A stretch of DNA of 64,000 nt. It comes from Pseudarthrobacter sulfonivorans (GTDB taxonomy: Bacteria > Actinomycetota > Actinomycetes > Actinomycetales > Micrococcaceae). Every line of letters begins with the position of its first letter. Positions within the stretch are counted from its first letter, which is position 1. A program made the translations under genes and the position numbers. Location: positions 24,321 through 88,320 of the forward strand of contig NZ_JACXBW010000018.1 in the NCBI RefSeq assembly GCF_014712225.1, read 5' to 3'. The notes below the pieces were generated by a model. It was not told where the DNA came from and ran no database searches. It saw only the letters and a program-made list of their open reading frames with translations. Positions 49,589-57,169 of this stretch are shown piece by piece.

Positions 49589-49600
49589 ACCTCGAAATGT

Positions 49601-49652
49601 AAGTAGCAGTAAGTGTCGTTTTGAGCGCTCAAAACGACACTTACTGCTACTT
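49601..49652. repeat. Perfect 52-bp palindrome, copy 3 of the palindromic family
   Basis: Two exactly complementary 26-nt arms meet with no loop at 49626/49627. The inner arm GTAAGTGTCGTTTTGA resembles the inner arms of 7285-7344 (GTAACGGCCGTTTTGA). It lies between convergent trmB and the next gene and can act as a bidirectional terminator. Confidence 0.75.
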
Positions 49653-49673
49653 AGTTGGGTCAGGTTAGAGGGG

Positions 49674-50117
49674 TCAGGCCACGCTGATGGACGAAACGAT
49701 GTCCTTCAGCATGTACACCCGTGGTTCAGTCTCCGGGTTCACGGAGGGCCAGATCACCACAACGCCGATGAACCGGTTGTTCTCCCAGACGCCGACGGTG
49801 GCTGCCACCCTCGCCGCACCGGCCGGGTCCGAGTAGCCCACCAGGACGGCGTACGCCGACTTGCCCGGGAGGTTCAGCTCGCCTTCGGTCAGGAGGACAC
49901 CGGCGCGTTCGCGGTAGAAATCCGACATGACATGGGCCCAGCCGTTGGCCCCGGGGGCGTCCGTGACGGAGGCATCGTCCTTGATGACGGTGACGAGGAC
50001 GCCGCCGAGGAGGCCATACTGCTCGGTGTTGGGCCCGGCGGCGGAATCCTCGAGGACCTGCGTGTGCTCGGGAAAGTCTGCGGTAAACCCCAAGGGGGAT
50101 TCGATGTGCACTGACAT
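49674..50117 (-). CDS. Small cytoplasmic partner of the WXG protein, hypothetical
   Basis: A 147-residue protein without signal peptide: VHIESPLGFTADFPEHTQVLED at the start, a central YGLLGGVLVTVIKDDASV strand pair, and VYMLKDIVSSISVA at the end. The pattern (F-x-x-FP, then strands and a C-terminal helix) is reminiscent of Mog1/PsbP/DcrB-like folds found in LpqN-type partners of type VII substrates; I hold this loosely. It is 43 bp behind the WXG gene and surely co-transcribed. Confidence 0.65.
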   Translation of the reverse strand: MSVHIESPLGFTADFPEHTQVLEDSAAGPNTEQYGLLGGVLVTVIKDDASVTDAPGANGWAHVMSDFYRERAGVLLTEGELNLPGKSAYAVLVGYSDPAGAARVAATVGVWENNRFIGVVVIWPSVNPETEPRVYMLKDIVSSISVA

Positions 50118-50160
50118 GGTTGCTCCTTAGCGGTAAGTCTTGGGATCAGGGACGGCCACG

Positions 50161-51744
50161 TCAGAGCCGCTCGAGCTTGGTGTCGTTCGCGACCTTATAG
50201 TACGTGGACACGTTGGTGGTCGCCTTGTTCTCAGTCTTGAGCTCCACTTCGCCCGCCTTGAAGTCCACGCCGGCCTCGTTGGACACCGTCACCACGTTGT
50301 TCACCTGAACGGTGGCCGAGCCTGCCTCGTACAGCCTGGCGGCATCCGCGGCTGCCGCACTGTCGTTGCCCAGCGCCACATTGCGCATGTAGCTGTCGAT
50401 CACGGCCGCGTTGTCCGGCGTGTAGTCAACGTCGATCTTGACGGTGCTCTGCGTGCCGACGGTCACATTGGACTCGAGCTTGGCGCCCTGGAGGTCCGGA
50501 CCGGCGCTGGCGCCCTGCGCTACGCTGCCCTCCATGGACACCGCGATCGACTTGATGCTGCTGTCCTGGTCCAGGCTTACTTCCAGGCCACCCTTGCCGG
50601 AGGCAGTGAACAGCTGGCCGTCCAGGTCCAGCTTGCCCTGCGCGGACACCTCGCCGCTGGCCGTTGCGGTACCGTCTGTCAGGTTCCGCTCGTAGGCGAG
50701 GTCCAGTTTCGCGGAGCCGGACGCCGGGCCGGCATCGCCCTTGGCTTCAACAGAGAACGTGCCCTTGACCTTGTCAACGGAACCGGTGCTGCCGTTGTCA
50801 TCCGCCGCGTCCTCGATGGTGGCCGCGAGGTAGACCGGTGCGTTGCTGGCGACGTCCTTGACCTCCCCGATGCTGTCCGGCGGAAGCTCCCTGTACATCT
50901 GGTTCCGGGCAGCCATGGCCTCTTCAACACTGCCGAATGTGTACTCACGTGATCCCTCCCCATTGAGGGTGACGCCGGCTGTTCCGGTGTGGTCATTGAC
51001 GCCCACCCCGATGTTTCCGTAGACCTTGAGCGTGGCTGAACCATCAGCGTTTTCGTTCACCACGGTGCCCACTTCCGCACCGGCGTGGAACCAGGCTATC
51101 CGGCCGTCGATGGCGGCCTTGCCGCTCTCGGTATAAACAGCGGTGTCTGAGAGGGCAAGCTTCTGGAGATGGTCGGCAGCCTGCTCCTGGGCGGATTCCG
51201 GGATGCCGCCATCCATCTTCATCAGCTCAGCGGCGAGGGGTCCGTGCTCGCCTTCGCCTTCGATCAGGTACTGCCGGTCCGGCTCGGACAGACCCGCCCA
51301 CCATTTCGCCTGTTCCTCCGGGCTGCCCTTGAGTGCCTCGTTAAGGCCCTGTTCGAGCTCCTGGCGGTGTGCCTGTGCCTCGGCAGCCTTCTGCATCTGT
51401 TCTTCAAGCCATGTCTGGGCGCGGCCGCCCAAACCCTTGAGCTTGTCCAGGAAGTTTCCGCCGCCGCTCCCGCCGCCGGAGGAATCGGATGCCTTTTCCT
51501 GCTCGTTCGCTTGCTGCAGGAGCAGCTTGGAGTTGTGGCGGAGGCTTGACGCCACGCGCTCCAGCGTGGGGCGGTGGCTTCCGGCCCAGTCCTGCCGGAA
51601 CCGCTCGCCGTCGAGGCCTTTCCAGGGCGCGGACTGGATCTGGCCCTGCAGAGAGCTGGCCCGGCTGCTCAGCAGTGTGGCCGCCTTGTCAACAGCCTTC
51701 GCCAGCTCACGCAACTGGCCGACGTCCGCGCCGTAAAAAGTCAT
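50161..51744 (-). CDS. WXG100-type N-terminus fused to a large C-terminal domain
   Basis: A 527-residue protein. Residues 1-95 form a WXG100-like helical hairpin: VGQLRELAKAVDKAATLLSSR, the turn PWKGLDGERF with W41-x-G43, and a second helix TLERVASSLRHNSKLLLQQ. A Ser/Gly hinge (about 98-106) leads to a coiled-coil-like stretch (LEEQMQKAAEAQAHRQELEQGLNE), then about 330 residues of beta-rich, acidic sequence with repeated short strands (KLDLAYERNL, KLDLDGQLFTASGKGGLEVSL, KIDVDYT). WXG proteins are type VII secretion substrates; a secreted surface or effector protein is inferred. No ESX machinery is in the window. ATG with GGGGGA 6 nt upstream. Confidence 0.75.
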   Translation of the reverse strand: MTFYGADVGQLRELAKAVDKAATLLSSRASSLQGQIQSAPWKGLDGERFRQDWAGSHRPTLERVASSLRHNSKLLLQQANEQEKASDSSGGGSGGGNFLDKLKGLGGRAQTWLEEQMQKAAEAQAHRQELEQGLNEALKGSPEEQAKWWAGLSEPDRQYLIEGEGEHGPLAAELMKMDGGIPESAQEQAADHLQKLALSDTAVYTESGKAAIDGRIAWFHAGAEVGTVVNENADGSATLKVYGNIGVGVNDHTGTAGVTLNGEGSREYTFGSVEEAMAARNQMYRELPPDSIGEVKDVASNAPVYLAATIEDAADDNGSTGSVDKVKGTFSVEAKGDAGPASGSAKLDLAYERNLTDGTATASGEVSAQGKLDLDGQLFTASGKGGLEVSLDQDSSIKSIAVSMEGSVAQGASAGPDLQGAKLESNVTVGTQSTVKIDVDYTPDNAAVIDSYMRNVALGNDSAAAADAARLYEAGSATVQVNNVVTVSNEAGVDFKAGEVELKTENKATTNVSTYYKVANDTKLERL

Positions 51745-51945
51745 GGTGTTCCCCCGGAGAGTGATACGAGTGGGTCTATCGCTGAACACATGGTCGCACG
51801 GCCGGCAGGGCTCCGCGATGGGGATCACTCCCCATCGGTGCGGCGGGAAGGCGGGACTGTCGGAGGCAGCCGGTGCGTGGCACGATGGGGATTGTGTGGG
51901 GGGCACACAATTTGCGCCTCACCGGCGCCGGCATAAGGAACCATC

Positions 51946-52776
51946 ATTAAAAGAGAATTAAGGCAGGCCGCAGGCGCGGCGGAGGACGTCACCAACTCAC
52001 ACGCTTTGGAGTTGCTGGCACGGGCGGGGTTCGCGGCAAGCGGCATCCTGCACTTTCTGGTCGGGGCCATCGCCATCCGCCTCGCCATGGGCGGAACGGG
52101 GAATGCAGACTTCAGCGGAGCCGTGGCCGAACTCGCCAGCCGGCCAGCCGGCCCGTTCCTGCTCTGGGCAAGCTTCGCCGCTTGCGCCGCACTGGCGCTG
52201 TGGCAGGCCAGCGACGCCATCTTTGATTACAACCGGCTGCCTACCAAGGAAAAAGCCGGCAAAAAAGGAAAAGCAGCAGCCCAGGCACTGGTATACGCCG
52301 GATTGGCCCTGACGCTGTTCACTTTTGCCAGGGGCCAGGGGTCCCCGGACGCCAACAAGCAGTCCGCTACCGACCTCACTGTGACGGTCATGAAAGCCCC
52401 CGGCGGCGTGGCACTGCTGGTCCTGATCGGGCTCGGAATTGCGGTCACCGGGGTCATCTACGGCATCCGCGGGCCTAAGAAGTCATTCGAGAAACAACTC
52501 ACTATGCCCGCCAGCCCAAAAGCCCGGACCGCCGTCACCGTCCTGGGCGTGACAGGCTACCTCGCCAAGGGCGCAGTGCTATTGCTGGCAGGTCTGTTGA
52601 TCACCGTCGCCACATTGCGCGCCCACCCGGACGAGTCCACCGGCCTGGACGGCGGCCTCAGGGCCTTGCGCGATCAGCCGTTCGGGGTCTATCTCCTCGC
52701 TGCCGTGGGTGCCGGCCTGATCTGTTACGGCCTCTACATGGTGGTCCGTGCCCGGCTGGCCAAGATGACCAAATGA
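51946..52776 (+). CDS. DUF1206 membrane protein, probable ATT start
   Basis: A 276-residue membrane protein with six hydrophobic segments in three repeated pairs, each beginning with an ARAGFAASGILHFLVGA or LGVTGYLAKGAVLLLAG type turn, the DUF1206 layout. Function unknown. The family-like region starts before the first in-frame TTG (52006): RELRQAAGAAEDVTNSHALELLARAGF. The only upstream option after the in-frame stop at 51934 with a proper ribosome site is ATT at 51946, 6 nt after AAGGA (51935-51939). The conservative alternative is TTG 52006. Confidence 0.8.
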   Translation: MKRELRQAAGAAEDVTNSHALELLARAGFAASGILHFLVGAIAIRLAMGGTGNADFSGAVAELASRPAGPFLLWASFAACAALALWQASDAIFDYNRLPTKEKAGKKGKAAAQALVYAGLALTLFTFARGQGSPDANKQSATDLTVTVMKAPGGVALLVLIGLGIAVTGVIYGIRGPKKSFEKQLTMPASPKARTAVTVLGVTGYLAKGAVLLLAGLLITVATLRAHPDESTGLDGGLRALRDQPFGVYLLAAVGAGLICYGLYMVVRARLAKMTK

Positions 52777-52804
52777 GCTGACGCTTTGGCCTGGACTGGT
52801 GCAC

Positions 52805-53470
52805 TTAGGGAACGGTGATCACGGCGACCGTCTTCGCGTCGTCGTCCCGCAGTTCCACGGTGGCGATGCTGGCCAGCTGAACCGGGGTGGCGCCGGTGAC
52901 TTTGATCCGGCCGCTCGGCGTGGCCGTCCAGGCACAGGCGCGGTCCTCCCCGCCGGCGCGGTCCCGCACCCACAGCGAGTAGGTACCGCTCAACGGCATG
53001 CTGCTGCCGTTGACCGCCAGTTCCGTGCCCCAGTTCTTCCGTGCCAGGTCCACGCTGAAGCGCAGGCCGCTGTCGGCCTGGACCGAATAGCTTGCGTCAG
53101 GCTGCGGCGGCCGGTTCACCAGCGGTGCTGCCACCACGCCCAACGCGAGGCACGCGGCGGCAACGGCGCCCACCAGCCCCGCCCACCGCCGTCGTGATTT
53201 ACGACGACGGGTGGCCAGTTCAACAAGGACCGCCCGGGGCACGGAGGTGGCCGGCTCCGCGGTGGCGGCGATCCTGGAATTTCCGGTCAATGCCACCGCG
53301 TCCGGCACCGGAAGCGCGTCCAGGAGGGCCGGCATGCTCTCCAGTTCGGCGAGGTCAGCGCGGCAGCCGGCACAGTCCTGAAGGTGTTGCTCGAAGCGCT
53401 GCGAATCGGCGGAATCCAGTCCCCCGAGAACGTAGGCGCCCAGCAAGTGGTGCAGGTCCGCGGCGTTCAT
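52805..53470 (-). CDS. Zinc-binding anti-sigma factor (ZAS/RskA type)
   Basis: A 221-residue membrane anti-sigma. The cytoplasmic N-terminus has the zinc motif FEQHLQDCAGC (His-x3-Cys-x2-Cys, about 27-37); one membrane helix lies at about 98-118 (WAGLVGAVAAACLALGVVAAPL), and the exported C-terminal domain resembles RskA (SGTYSLWVRDRAGGEDRACAWTATPSG). It should hold the ECF sigma at the membrane until regulated proteolysis. Its ATG overlaps the sigma stop by 4 bp. Confidence 0.9.
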   Translation of the reverse strand: MNAADLHHLLGAYVLGGLDSADSQRFEQHLQDCAGCRADLAELESMPALLDALPVPDAVALTGNSRIAATAEPATSVPRAVLVELATRRRKSRRRWAGLVGAVAAACLALGVVAAPLVNRPPQPDASYSVQADSGLRFSVDLARKNWGTELAVNGSSMPLSGTYSLWVRDRAGGEDRACAWTATPSGRIKVTGATPVQLASIATVELRDDDAKTVAVITVP

Positions 53471-53967
53471 CGTTCCACCCCCATCTCATCCAGGATGGTC
53501 CGCAAGGCACGGACCGCGTAGTACGCCCGCGACTTCACCGTTCCGCTGGGAATGTTCAGTTGCACGGCGGCCTCATTGACGGTGAAGCGGCGGTAGTGGA
53601 GCGCCACCAGGACGTCCCGGTGTTCGCCGCTGAGGCGGAGCAGGGCCTCCTCCATGAGCACCCGGTTGAGCAGTTCATCCACCCTCTCAACGGCTGCGGC
53701 AGGGTCTGCGACGTCACGTTCCGTGACCTCGGCAGGCCGCCGCTGCGCCTTCCGATAGTTGTCGATCATGATGTTGCGCGCCGTCCGGAAAAGGTAGCTG
53801 CGCAGGCTGCCGGTGATGTCCGGGGCCTGCTGCCAGACGCGGAGCACCGTCTCTTGGATCACGTCCTCGGCAAGCTGCGGATCCCGTGAGGCGCTGAGCA
53901 CAAAACGGCGCAGGGCGGGGCCGTGTTCACGGTAAATTGCGGCCACCACTTCCTCGTCCAGCGGCAT
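53467..53967 (-). CDS. ECF RNA polymerase sigma factor
   Basis: A 166-residue group IV sigma factor. Region 2 reads IYREHGPALRRFVLSASRDPQLAEDVIQETVLRVW and SYLFRTARNIMIDNYRK (promoter -10 recognition); region 4 reads LSGEHRDVLVALHYRRFTVNEAAVQLNIPSGTVKSRAYYAVRALR. It is coupled to its zinc anti-sigma (ATGA overlap). Its own promoter and that of the divergent lipoprotein gene are identical (TGAACC-N16-CGTCGTA), which identifies the likely target sequence and positive autoregulation. Confidence 0.93.
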   Translation of the reverse strand: MPLDEEVVAAIYREHGPALRRFVLSASRDPQLAEDVIQETVLRVWQQAPDITGSLRSYLFRTARNIMIDNYRKAQRRPAEVTERDVADPAAAVERVDELLNRVLMEEALLRLSGEHRDVLVALHYRRFTVNEAAVQLNIPSGTVKSRAYYAVRALRTILDEMGVER

Positions 53968-54047
53968 GTGCGCCCCCTCCTGTCACTGGTGCCTCACGGC
54001 GGTTCCTGATCCCCCGGTTCCGGCCGAGAGCACCTGGTTTCGGCTGA

Positions 54048-54076
54048 TACGACGTCCGCCGCGCGTAAACGGTTCA
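54048..54076 (-). promoter_or_regulatory. ECF promoter of the sigma/anti-sigma operon
   Basis: On the minus strand TGAACC (54076-54071), a 16-nt spacer and CGTCGTA (54054-54048), about 80 nt before the sigma ATG. Identical in both elements and spacing to the promoter at 54127-54155. Confidence 0.85.
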
Positions 54077-54126
54077 CTCGCGGTTACATTGCCCCGTGGC
54101 CGGCGGAAAACAGGGGGACAGCTCCT

Positions 54127-54155
54127 TGAACCATTCTTCACCTTAGGGCGTCGTA
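54127..54155 (+). promoter_or_regulatory. ECF promoter of the divergent lipoprotein gene
   Basis: TGAACC (54127-54132), a 16-nt spacer and CGTCGTA (54149-54155), 53 nt before the lipoprotein ATG. The spacers of the two promoters are unrelated, so the matching ends are a true shared signal. Confidence 0.85.
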
Positions 54156-54208
54156 CCGGTTAGCGCCCGGCGATCCGACGCCGGGCCACCAGCCGAGGGA
54201 GCACCTCC

Positions 54209-54742
54209 ATGAAAAAGCACCTGGGTACCAGTCTTGCGGCCATGGCCCTCATGGCCGCGCTGGCAGGCTGCGGCGGCAGCCCGGGAACCACCACCACAAC
54301 GGCCGCCCCCAGCGCGTCCGCCACAACCCCCGCCGCCACGTCCGCGGCCCCGACCGCCACAACTGCAGCACCCGCCGTCGACCTCATGACCGGGTCCTCA
54401 AGCGCCGGCAGGATCGTGGTGGACGCAAAGGGCATGAGCCTCTACTTCTTCACCAAGGACACGAAGGACTCGGGCACCAGCGCCTGCACGGGAGGGTGCC
54501 TGACAGCGTGGCCGCCAGCCCTCACCACCGCCGCCACGCCGTCCGCTGAAGGGGTGACCGGGACTCTGGGCACCATCACGACGCCGGATGGGGCCAAGCA
54601 GCTGACCCTGAACGGACTTCCGCTGTACTACTACGCGAAAGACAAGAAGGCGGGCGACATCACCGGTCAGGGCGTTGGCGACGCCTGGTACCTGTCGGAT
54701 CCGGCCGGCGGGATGATCAAGACGGCGGCGCCAGGCTACTGA
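54209..54742 (+). CDS. COG4315-type secreted repeat lipoprotein
   Basis: A 177-residue exported lipoprotein: lipobox LAGC (Cys about 21), a Thr/Ala/Ser linker to about residue 55, then two related units, GRIVVDAKGMSLYFFTKDTKDSGTSACTGGCLTAWPPAL and LTLNGLPLYYYAKDKKAGDITGQG, the Lipoprotein_15 pattern (L-Y-x-F/Y; C-x3-C; W-P). Function in the cell envelope is unknown. The ribosome site AGGGAG precedes the ATG. Transcribed from a promoter identical to that of the divergent sigma operon, so a likely sigma target. Confidence 0.88.
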   Translation: MKKHLGTSLAAMALMAALAGCGGSPGTTTTTAAPSASATTPAATSAAPTATTAAPAVDLMTGSSSAGRIVVDAKGMSLYFFTKDTKDSGTSACTGGCLTAWPPALTTAATPSAEGVTGTLGTITTPDGAKQLTLNGLPLYYYAKDKKAGDITGQGVGDAWYLSDPAGGMIKTAAPGY

Positions 54743-54800
54743 TGGTCAGGTATTACAGCAGCGCTGGTAACGCTGAGCGCCAGGGCAACATCGACGCCGG

Positions 54801-54826
54801 GCTGCTGCTGTTGCGGTAGCAGCAGC
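54801..54826. terminator. Hairpin between convergent genes
   Basis: GCTGCTGCT and AGCAGCAGC pair perfectly across an 8-nt loop, between the lipoprotein gene and the convergent gene ending at 54826. No T-tract. Confidence 0.45.
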
Positions 54827-55629
54827 TACGGCTGGTCGCCCGGCAGAGGGACTGGAGGGGTGGACGGCAGGGGCAGCGCTGGGGGCTGTCCCTGGCCGTT
54901 CGGCAGCCGGGTCGGCACCTCAGGGAGGTCCGGCGTGAGGTTTTCCGGGACGGGGAGGTCCGGCTGCGTGACGGCCGGAGCGGGGGACGGTTTGCCGGGC
55001 GACTCAGCCGGGGCTCGGCTGGAGTTGGATCCCGGAGCCGCCGGAACCGGCTGCGTGACGGTCGGCGCGGTGGGCACAGTGGCCGGGGAGACCGGCTGGG
55101 CAGGCAACGGAACCGGCGTTTCCTGCCGGGCCGGAACTGACCCTCCGCCCACGGTGGCCACGAAGGAGCTGACGGCCTGGTTCATGTGGCCGATGGAATC
55201 CCGGAGGCCCTGGTCGGAGGCCACCGCGACGGCGCCGCCGGCCGCCAGCGAGACGGCCACTGACAGCGTGGTGAGGGTGATCCGGCGCTTGGCACGACGG
55301 CGGGCGGCGAGTTCGTCGGTTGCCGACGGAGCGGCCGACTCATGAGCGTCGTCCGGGGTAATCGGCGCAGCAGGCGCAGCAGGCGCATGAACCGGCTGGG
55401 TTTGAGTAATGGCATCCGGTCCAGAGGCCGGAGCAGGGACGGCTGCGAGGCGACGTGTGTGTGCCGGGACCATCAGGGCGGCCACGGCTGCGGAGGCCTC
55501 GGGTTGCCCGGCGGCCAGGCCGCGGAGGTCCTGCAGCGCGGAACGAAGCACGGCGTCGTCGTCGAACCCGGCGTCACGGAGCAGCCCGTCGACGGTTCCG
55601 TCGCTGCTTGTGCCTGCGATGTCACTCAT
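54826..55629 (-). CDS. Membrane protein with Pro-rich tail, probable anti-sigma partner
   Basis: A 267-residue protein. The cytoplasmic part (to about 110) starts MSDIAGTSSDGTVDGLLRDAGFDDDAVLRSAL; one membrane helix follows at about 116-137 (TLSVAVSLAAGGAVAVAS); the outside part is Pro/Thr/Ala-rich and unstructured. No zinc motif. Its start overlaps the sigma gene by 8 bp, so it is probably the membrane-bound regulator of that sigma. Confidence 0.7.
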   Translation of the reverse strand: MSDIAGTSSDGTVDGLLRDAGFDDDAVLRSALQDLRGLAAGQPEASAAVAALMVPAHTRRLAAVPAPASGPDAITQTQPVHAPAAPAAPITPDDAHESAAPSATDELAARRRAKRRITLTTLSVAVSLAAGGAVAVASDQGLRDSIGHMNQAVSSFVATVGGGSVPARQETPVPLPAQPVSPATVPTAPTVTQPVPAAPGSNSSRAPAESPGKPSPAPAVTQPDLPVPENLTPDLPEVPTRLPNGQGQPPALPLPSTPPVPLPGDQP

Positions 55630-56218
55630 GATCTGCCTGGTTTCTTCGGAGGGTCTGGTCCTTGAGGTTTTGCAGCGCCCGGCGTTGGAGCTGCTTGATG
55701 GCGCCCTGGGATTTGCCCATGATGCCGGCCACCTGTTCGATGGATAGGTCAGCCACCACCCTCAGGGCCAGGACTTCCCGGTGGTCGTCGGCCAGGCCTT
55801 CGAGCATGCCGGCCGCGCCGCCGGCGCGCCCGAGGGCATGGTCCTCTGCCGAGGCCGTGCTGCGCGCGTCCTGCAGGGGGTCGTACGGGGTGAAGGCCGG
55901 CCTGCGTTCCACGCGCCGGTAGTGGTCCACCATCCGGGCGTGGGCGATGGAAAAAACCAATGACTTGGCGCCCTGCAGCCCGCCGGTCAGCTCCCCGATT
56001 TTGGGGAAGAACGCCAGGAAGACGTCCTGCGTGACGGCCTCGGGATCGTCCACTCCCCGGGCCTTGAGGTAGCCCAGCACTGCGCCGGCAAAGGTGCGGT
56101 AGACAACGCCGAAGAGCACGGCCGGATCAGCGCCGGCAGTGTCTGCAAATATGTCGATGTCTTCTTCGGCCAAAGTGTCTGGCACCAGTGGCTCCTCCGT
56201 CCCGGGCGGCTGCTTCAT
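55622..56218 (-). CDS. Second ECF sigma factor
   Basis: A 198-residue group IV sigma. Region 2: FGVVYRTFAGAVLGYLKARGVDDPEAVTQDVFLAFF and KSLVFSIAHARMVDHYRR; region 4: LADDHREVLALRVVADLSIEQVAGIMGKSQGAIKQLQRRALQNLK. It sits in an operon with an upstream secreted Ala-rich protein and the downstream membrane protein. The ATG at 56218 lacks a ribosome site; TTG at 56242 is an alternative. Sequence and partner differ from the first ECF system at 53.5 kb. Confidence 0.88.
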   Translation of the reverse strand: MKQPPGTEEPLVPDTLAEEDIDIFADTAGADPAVLFGVVYRTFAGAVLGYLKARGVDDPEAVTQDVFLAFFPKIGELTGGLQGAKSLVFSIAHARMVDHYRRVERRPAFTPYDPLQDARSTASAEDHALGRAGGAAGMLEGLADDHREVLALRVVADLSIEQVAGIMGKSQGAIKQLQRRALQNLKDQTLRRNQADHE

Positions 56219-56288
56219 CCCGGCGTTCTGGACTGCGGGCAACCCCTCATGGGCCGTTTTCCCGCAGTCCAGCGTAGCCGAGAGGGTC

Positions 56289-56972
56289 CTAGCGGCCCGA
56301 AACGGCGGGAACGTCTACGTCATCGCCGGCCACCGCGGGAATGGCGGGCACGGCGGGCACAGCAGGAACGGCGGGAACAACGGACTCGCCGTTGACGCCC
56401 GGAACTGCCGGAACCGCGGGAACTGCCGGCAGTTCGGGGCGCTCGGCCTGGACAGCGGCAGAGCCCTCGCCAGCAGCCTTGACTTCAGCGGCAGCCGTGC
56501 CCTGGGCGACGACGTCGGTGCAGAAGGCTTCGACGTTGCCTTCGCCCTTGGCAGCGATGACCAGCGAGGAGAAGCCTTCGGAGGACGCGTTGAGTCCGCC
56601 GTTCATGAAGGCGGTGCACAGGCCGATGGCTGCGGCGCCGGCGGCGTCAACGGCGGTGCCGGCAGCTGCGGAGACGTTGGCCTCGGCTGCAAGCTTGTCT
56701 TCGGACAGGGCGGCGCTACCTGCCACGGCCGCGTCGCCGGTTACTGCCGCGTCGCCCGACGCGTTGCCCGAAGCGTTCGCCAGGGCAGCTTCCGTAGCGT
56801 CGGCGGCCAGCTTCGGGGCCGGGGCGCCGAGCAGTTCGTGGGCGGTCTGCTGGGCGTCGGCCGGGAGGACGCCGGAAACAGCGGCCACTCCGGTTCCGCC
56901 GACGGCCAAGGTGCCTGCGGCGAGAACTCCGGCTGCGACTTTGCTGGTGGCGAGAACAGTGAACAACGACAT
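56289..56972 (-). CDS. Secreted Ala-rich protein with VPA repeats
   Basis: A 227-residue protein with an N-terminal hydrophobic segment (about 6-33, VLATSKVAAGVLAAGTLAVGG) that is a signal peptide or anchor, an Ala-rich middle with two cysteines (GLCTAFMN, AFCTDVV) and a C-terminal region of VPA tripeptides (PAVPAVPAVPGV, VVPAVPAVPAVPAIPAV). It may be exported and span the cell wall. ATG at 56972 with TGGAG 6 nt upstream. First gene of the second sigma operon; function unknown. Confidence 0.7.
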   Translation of the reverse strand: MSLFTVLATSKVAAGVLAAGTLAVGGTGVAAVSGVLPADAQQTAHELLGAPAPKLAADATEAALANASGNASGDAAVTGDAAVAGSAALSEDKLAAEANVSAAAGTAVDAAGAAAIGLCTAFMNGGLNASSEGFSSLVIAAKGEGNVEAFCTDVVAQGTAAAEVKAAGEGSAAVQAERPELPAVPAVPAVPGVNGESVVPAVPAVPAVPAIPAVAGDDVDVPAVSGR

Positions 56973-57034
56973 ACGACACTCCAAAAACTAGAGAACAATT
57001 GAGATCCGGTTCCGTGGGGAACCCATCACGGCCT

Positions 57035-57063
57035 ACATCGCTGGCCGGACGCGGAAAGTTACG
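57035..57063 (-). promoter_or_regulatory. Candidate ECF-type promoter of the second sigma operon
   Basis: On the minus strand CGTAAC (57063-57058), 17 nt, CGATGT (57040-57035), about 62 nt before the 56972 start. The -35 matches that of BldN-type ECF promoters (CGTAAC); the -10 is only similar, so this is tentative. Confidence 0.35.
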
Positions 57064-57169
57064 GCCGTTCGAAAATTTCTTTTCGGCCACCGTCCGTGAG
57101 CCGTCGGCCGCATTACCATCGAGGCATGCCCGACGCTCCGGAACTCCGGAAAACTGCCAAAACCTGGCA

